From the NCBI GenBank assembly GCA_007129525.1, contig SKVI01000022.1:1-8426 (forward strand): DNA of 8,426 bases, read 5' to 3'. The position numbers were made by a program, and so were the translations under genes. Positions 5,165 through 8,426 of this stretch are shown in pieces. Position 1 is the stretch's first letter. The number at the start of each line of letters is the position of its first letter. The DNA comes from Gemmatimonadota bacterium (GTDB lineage: Bacteria > Gemmatimonadota > Gemmatimonadetes > Longimicrobiales > Gaopeijiaceae). The notes under the pieces were generated by a model that had not been told where the DNA came from, ran no database searches, and saw nothing but the letters and a program-made list of their open reading frames with translations.

Positions 5165-7198
5165 TCAGGAAGCCGACTCGTCAGGATGGGTCGGGGCGGA
5201 TGCCGGTACGGGCGATTCCCGGTGCTCGGTCCGGTAGACGTCCTCCAGCCCGGGGAGTGCCGCTTTGAAGGCCTCGAGTAGACCCGGGTCGAAGTGGGTT
5301 CCGGTTCGGGCCCGGATCTGCTCCACCGCGTCGTCCCAGTCCAGGGGCGCGCGGTAGGCCCGAGGGCTGGTCATGGCGTCCAGCGCGTCAGCCATAGCCA
5401 CCAGCCGGGCAGGGAAGGGGATGGACTCGCCGGCCAGGTGGTCGGGATACCCCTTCCCGTCCCAGCGCTCGTGATGCCAGGCCGCCACCGCCAGGACCAG
5501 CTCGTCTTCCAGGAGGGGCTCCAGAATGGTACGGCTCGTCTGCGGATGACGCCGCACCGCCTGGTACTCCTCGTCGGTCAGAGGGGCGGGCTTGTTCAGG
5601 ATCGCCTCCGGCACGGAAAGCTTGCCCAGGTCGTGGAGTTCGCAGGCCAGGCGGAGTCGCTCACGGTCGATTCCGTGGTCTTCGGGCCCCAGGGCGTCAA
5701 GGAGCGCCAGCGAATAGAGGGTCACCCGCCGAGAATGGCCAAGGGTGCAGGGATCTCGAAGCTCGGCCGCCTCCGCCAGCCCCCGGAGACCGCTGAGAAG
5801 CGTCTCACGGGCGGCTTTCGTCTCCTCCGAGGGTTCACCGGGAGGGTCGGGGAGCCCTTCTCTGGCGGCTCGGATCTCCTCTCTCCTCTCCAGAAGCTCG
5901 CGCATCTGCCCCTCCAGCTCGGACATTCCGAAGGGCTTGAAGAGGTACCGGTCGGCCCCGGCGTTCAGGGCCTCAGCCGCCAGTTTTGCATCCCGGAAAC
6001 CAGTGATGACCACCACTGGAGTCTCCGGCCAACGGGCCTTCACCGTGGACACCAGGTTGTGGCCCGGCAGCCCCGGAAGGCGGAGGTCGGATATGACCAG
6101 GTCGAATTCCTCGGCCAGCGCCTTCACACCCTCCATTGCGTCGTGGCCTTCCAGCACCTCGAATCCAGCCTTTCGGAGGCGTGTCGCAATGAGGGTCCGG
6201 ACCGACGTCTCTTCTTCCACTACCAGGATCCGGCGTCCCGCTCCCCCCCAGCCGCTCGATTCCCCTTCGGAGGTAGAATCCGTCTGCACCACGTCGGTGT
6301 CGAGGGAGGCCGCTGCGGCCCCCGTTGTCATGCCGACATCCTCATCGCTCGGGCCGTGCGGGACCGGACCTCCGGTGGAGGCCGGCCGGCCGAAGACCCG
6401 AACGCAGTCGCCGCCTCCCTCACGGGCCCGCTGTAGCGCCAGCTCTGCCGCCGCCATGAGGTCGTCCGGGTCGGTCATGGAGGGCCGGAAGCTGGCGATC
6501 CCGGCGCTCACCCCCGGGTGGGCGCCGTCAGAGTGCGCCCGTGAAAAAGCCTCTCGCACCCGATTGGCGAAGGCCACGGCGCCCTCCTCGTCGGAGCCGT
6601 CCAGAATCGAGATGAATCGATCCGGACGCAGGCGGCCCGAGAGATTCATGCGCCGGGTGGTGGATTTCAGGATGTCGCCGAAGACCACCAGGGACCGGGC
6701 TGCTGCTTCATCGCCCTCCCGGTTGAGATAGGCCACGAAGTCCTCCATGGCGAAGAGAACCACGGCTACGGGCCGGCCGCGCCGTGCGGCCCAGAACTCG
6801 TTCTCCAGGAGAAGTCGGACTTGTTTCTGGGATGGAAGGCCGGTGAGCCGATCGGTGAGTTGCTCGCCCTCGCTGTCGGATGCGGTTCCTCCCAGCCGCT
6901 CCGACAGCCAGCCCACGCTGATTCCGGCCACCAGAAAGAGGGGGAGCACCCACACCAGGTTCTCCGGAACGCCGCGCCCCGCGGCGCCGGCCACGAGGTA
7001 GGTGACCACCACCACACCCACGGATGCCGCCATGGCGATGGCGGCCCCGGCCCATCCGCTGCGGGAGGCCAGGTGAACCGTGGGAACCAGGGCCAGGAAC
7101 CAGAGGGGACCCACCACCTCGATCCAGTCGGGGGGAAGGAAGAATGTGGCCCCGATGGGAATCAGGAGCAGTGCAAAGAAGAGAAGCGTGTTTCTCAC
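5165..7198 (-). CDS. Membrane signalling protein: TM region, degenerate GGDEF, receiver, HD-GYP phosphodiesterase
   Basis: The 677-residue product has about four hydrophobic segments in residues 4-97, then a GGDEF-type domain (about 115-270, beginning DRLTGLPSQKQ). Its GGDEF motif is RPDRF (191-195), the metal-binding DxDxFK is lost, and the I-site RxxD reads RRMN (182-185). It is therefore probably not a diguanylate cyclase. A receiver follows (322-438) with phosphoacceptor Asp371, Thr399 and Lys421; the usual Asp pair is Glu328-Glu329. Then comes an HD-GYP domain (about 470-640) with GHS (487-489), HD (522-523), RHP (His551), HHERWDGKGYP (575-585) and ADALDAM (603-609). All expected metal and catalytic residues seem present, so c-di-GMP hydrolysis is plausible. 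The tail (655-677) is acidic/Pro-rich. The start is GTG and there is no clear Shine-Dalgarno sequence; the next in-frame Met (residue 55) would remove TM segments. No cognate histidine kinase is in the window. Confidence 0.88.
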   Translation of the reverse strand: MRNTLLFFALLLIPIGATFFLPPDWIEVVGPLWFLALVPTVHLASRSGWAGAAIAMAASVGVVVVTYLVAGAAGRGVPENLVWVLPLFLVAGISVGWLSERLGGTASDSEGEQLTDRLTGLPSQKQVRLLLENEFWAARRGRPVAVVLFAMEDFVAYLNREGDEAAARSLVVFGDILKSTTRRMNLSGRLRPDRFISILDGSDEEGAVAFANRVREAFSRAHSDGAHPGVSAGIASFRPSMTDPDDLMAAAELALQRAREGGGDCVRVFGRPASTGGPVPHGPSDEDVGMTTGAAAASLDTDVVQTDSTSEGESSGWGGAGRRILVVEEETSVRTLIATRLRKAGFEVLEGHDAMEGVKALAEEFDLVISDLRLPGLPGHNLVSTVKARWPETPVVVITGFRDAKLAAEALNAGADRYLFKPFGMSELEGQMRELLERREEIRAAREGLPDPPGEPSEETKAARETLLSGLRGLAEAAELRDPCTLGHSRRVTLYSLALLDALGPEDHGIDRERLRLACELHDLGKLSVPEAILNKPAPLTDEEYQAVRRHPQTSRTILEPLLEDELVLAVAAWHHERWDGKGYPDHLAGESIPFPARLVAMADALDAMTSPRAYRAPLDWDDAVEQIRARTGTHFDPGLLEAFKAALPGLEDVYRTEHRESPVPASAPTHPDESAS

Positions 7199-7353
7199 GG
7201 AGCGCGGGGACGTTAGCTGGTCCAGGACGGGCCTCTGGGTTCGATTGCAGGGGAGCGATGGATGGGAATATGCTGAATCGTGGGCGCAGACGACAGGACG
7301 AACCGGCCAGGGCCGGGTGTGCTGCAGAAGACTCTGGCGGATGAAGGACTCTC

Positions 7354-7395
7354 ACTATACTATTAGTTGACAGCTGGCACCTGGTGTACTAGTCT
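7354..7395 (+). promoter_or_regulatory. Promoter for the M56 peptidase gene with overlapping dyads
   Basis: TTGACA (7367-7372), a 17-nt spacer and TAGTCT (7390-7395) form a sigma70-type promoter with a perfect -35 and a 4/6 -10; RNA would start near 7402, giving a leader of about 37 nt. Short palindromes crowd the same stretch: ACTATTAGT (7359-7367), TGACAGCTGGCA (7368-7379, one mismatched pair), CACCTGGTG (7378-7386) and ACTAGT (7388-7393). They could be operator half-sites for a repressor, for example BlaI-like, but none matches a site I can name. On the other strand TATAGT (7359-7354) might be the -10 of the divergent signalling gene, without a good -35. Confidence 0.55.
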
Positions 7396-7438
7396 TATCG
7401 TTGTAAGTGTCGATCACCCCCTCCGGGAGGCGCCCACC

Positions 7439-8426
7439 ATGGCCATCTGGATGCTGTACATCATCATCGTGTCCCTGCTGGTGGGGTTGGCGGCTCTCCT
7501 GGTGGAACAGGCCGTCGATCCGGCTCGGGGAGGGCGCCGGTGGATCTGGGCGGGCGCGTTTGCAGGCACCCTCCTGGTGGTCTTTGCTCCGGGGCCGACG
7601 GTGGGCTCGGAGTGGCTGGCCGAACTGACCGAGCGATGGACATCGGCAGGGTTGGTGGAAGGGGCGGTGGGCCCAGCGGTGGCGCCCGGGATGGTGGGTG
7701 GCGCGCTGGAGCCGGCGCAGGCGAATGCGACCACCCGTGCCCTGGCGTGGATGGGTGGGGTGGACGGAGTCGTCCTGGCGGCGTGGCTCGCCCTAGCTCT
7801 CCTCCTGCTGGTCCGCTGGCTGTGGGCCGCGCACAGGGTTCGCCGGCAACTGCGATCCTGGCCCACGGTGGAGCTTCCGGAAGGTCGGGTGATGGTCTCG
7901 GCCGACACGGGTCCGGCGGTGGTGGGACTCCTCCGGCACCGGGTGGTCCTCCCCCGGTGGTGCCTCGAGCTTCCAGCCGCCGAGCGAGGGCTCATTGTGG
8001 CCCACGAGCGGGAGCACCTCCGGGCGCGGGACGGCCTCCTGCTGGCCGGAGCCACCCTCCTCACCCTTCTCATGCCGTGGAACCTGCCCTTCTGGGGATA
8101 TCGACGGCGGCTGAGAGAGGCGGTGGAGACCGACTGCGATGCCCGGGTGCTTCGTCGACGTCCGGCGGCGCGGCACGCCTACGGAAGTCTCCTCCTGACG
8201 GTGGCGGCCCGGACGGCCGCCGGGAGATCGGCCCTTCTCACCTTTTCACCCCGCTCCTCTGCCCTTGGAAGGAGAATTGACATGTTGACAACCGATACAC
8301 GCGGCATCTCAGGCATTCGGACCCTCTCGCTTCTGGCTGGAGCTCTGATGTTGGTGGCGGTTTCCTGCCTGGTTCCCGGACCGGATCAAGATGGAGCGCT
8401 TCCCACCGGCCCCGACGCAGAGACGG
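7439..8426 (+). CDS. BlaR1/MecR1-like M56 family membrane metallopeptidase (partial, 3' end beyond the window)
   Basis: The frame is open from the ATG at 7439 to the right edge (329 codons). GGAGG (7426-7430) stands 8 nt before the start. The layout is that of M56 sensor peptidases: TM 1 (4-22), TM 2 (34-50), a periplasmic-type loop, a long TM (109-130), then the cytosolic metallopeptidase domain: GPAVVGLLRHRVVLPRW (158-174), zinc site HEREH (189-193), a TM (199-213), and EAVETDCDARVL (227-238), where Glu and Asp likely complete the zinc site. RRIDMLT (278-284) precedes a last TM (295-311). The family cleaves regulators such as BlaI after ligand sensing; some members instead carry other C-terminal periplasmic domains. 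What follows residue 329 is unknown. No BlaI-type repressor gene lies upstream; the neighbour there is the divergent HD-GYP protein. Codons are strongly G/C in third position, like the rest. Confidence 0.85.
   Translation, partial: MAIWMLYIIIVSLLVGLAALLVEQAVDPARGGRRWIWAGAFAGTLLVVFAPGPTVGSEWLAELTERWTSAGLVEGAVGPAVAPGMVGGALEPAQANATTRALAWMGGVDGVVLAAWLALALLLLVRWLWAAHRVRRQLRSWPTVELPEGRVMVSADTGPAVVGLLRHRVVLPRWCLELPAAERGLIVAHEREHLRARDGLLLAGATLLTLLMPWNLPFWGYRRRLREAVETDCDARVLRRRPAARHAYGSLLLTVAARTAAGRSALLTFSPRSSALGRRIDMLTTDTRGISGIRTLSLLAGALMLVAVSCLVPGPDQDGALPTGPDAET

Noticed and set aside
7231..7260. tRNA-like T-loop (GGTTCGATT) in the intergenic region
   Set aside because: The flanking bases do not pair as a T-stem, and no acceptor, D or anticodon arm can be built around it.
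7375..7389. A second TGGCAC as a sigma54 site on the plus strand
   Set aside because: No GC dinucleotide stands at the required distance, and a better sigma70 promoter covers the same bases.

Overview
The window is GC-rich and codes densely on both strands. The gene content (an aromatic amino acid lyase end, Rho, a PLP aminotransferase, an SRPBCC protein, a membrane c-di-GMP-type regulator, an M56 peptidase) and good GGAGG ribosome sites before several genes suggest a free-living, high-GC, Gram-negative-type bacterium. Gemmatimonadota or a similar phylum is a guess from style, not proven by any marker. I see no rRNA, tRNA, transposase, integrase, phage gene or CRISPR array.

Layout. Bases 1-167 (+) are the last 54 codons of a histidine ammonia-lyase-like gene. 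It converges on a long minus-strand gene (224-1750) for a secreted, Trp/Tyr/His-rich protein with an Arg-Ser-Pro-Pro hexapeptide repeat tail. The convergent gap holds two abutting 21-bp repeats, each able to fold. Upstream of the repeat gene are a sigma54-like site (1802-1816), a candidate terminator hairpin (1855-1876) and a small membrane-protein gene (1904-2026, -). That small gene is divergent from rho (2198-3340, +). The rho leader contains a strong hairpin, a perfect 12-bp palindrome and a C-rich, G-poor stretch that resembles a Rho loading site.

Rho meets, tail to tail with 26 bp of overlap, a minus-strand series read from 7198 down to 3315: a multidomain membrane signalling protein (TM, degenerate GGDEF, receiver, HD-GYP), then a class I aminotransferase, then a membrane-anchored SRPBCC protein. 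The gaps are 61 and 25 nt with no visible terminator, so these three may share a transcript, although no common pathway is evident. Divergent from the signalling gene, and sharing a 240-nt intergenic region with it, is a BlaR1/MecR1-like M56 membrane metallopeptidase (7439 to the window end, +). It is open at the right edge, with a good promoter and ribosome site but no BlaI-type repressor gene beside it.

Most worth a second look: the repeat-tailed secreted protein and its possible sigma54 promoter; the Rho that lacks the usual N-terminal helical domain and one RNA-stacking Phe; the structured rho leader; and the receiver-in-the-middle HD-GYP protein. I do not see a clear, self-contained, undescribed multi-gene system.
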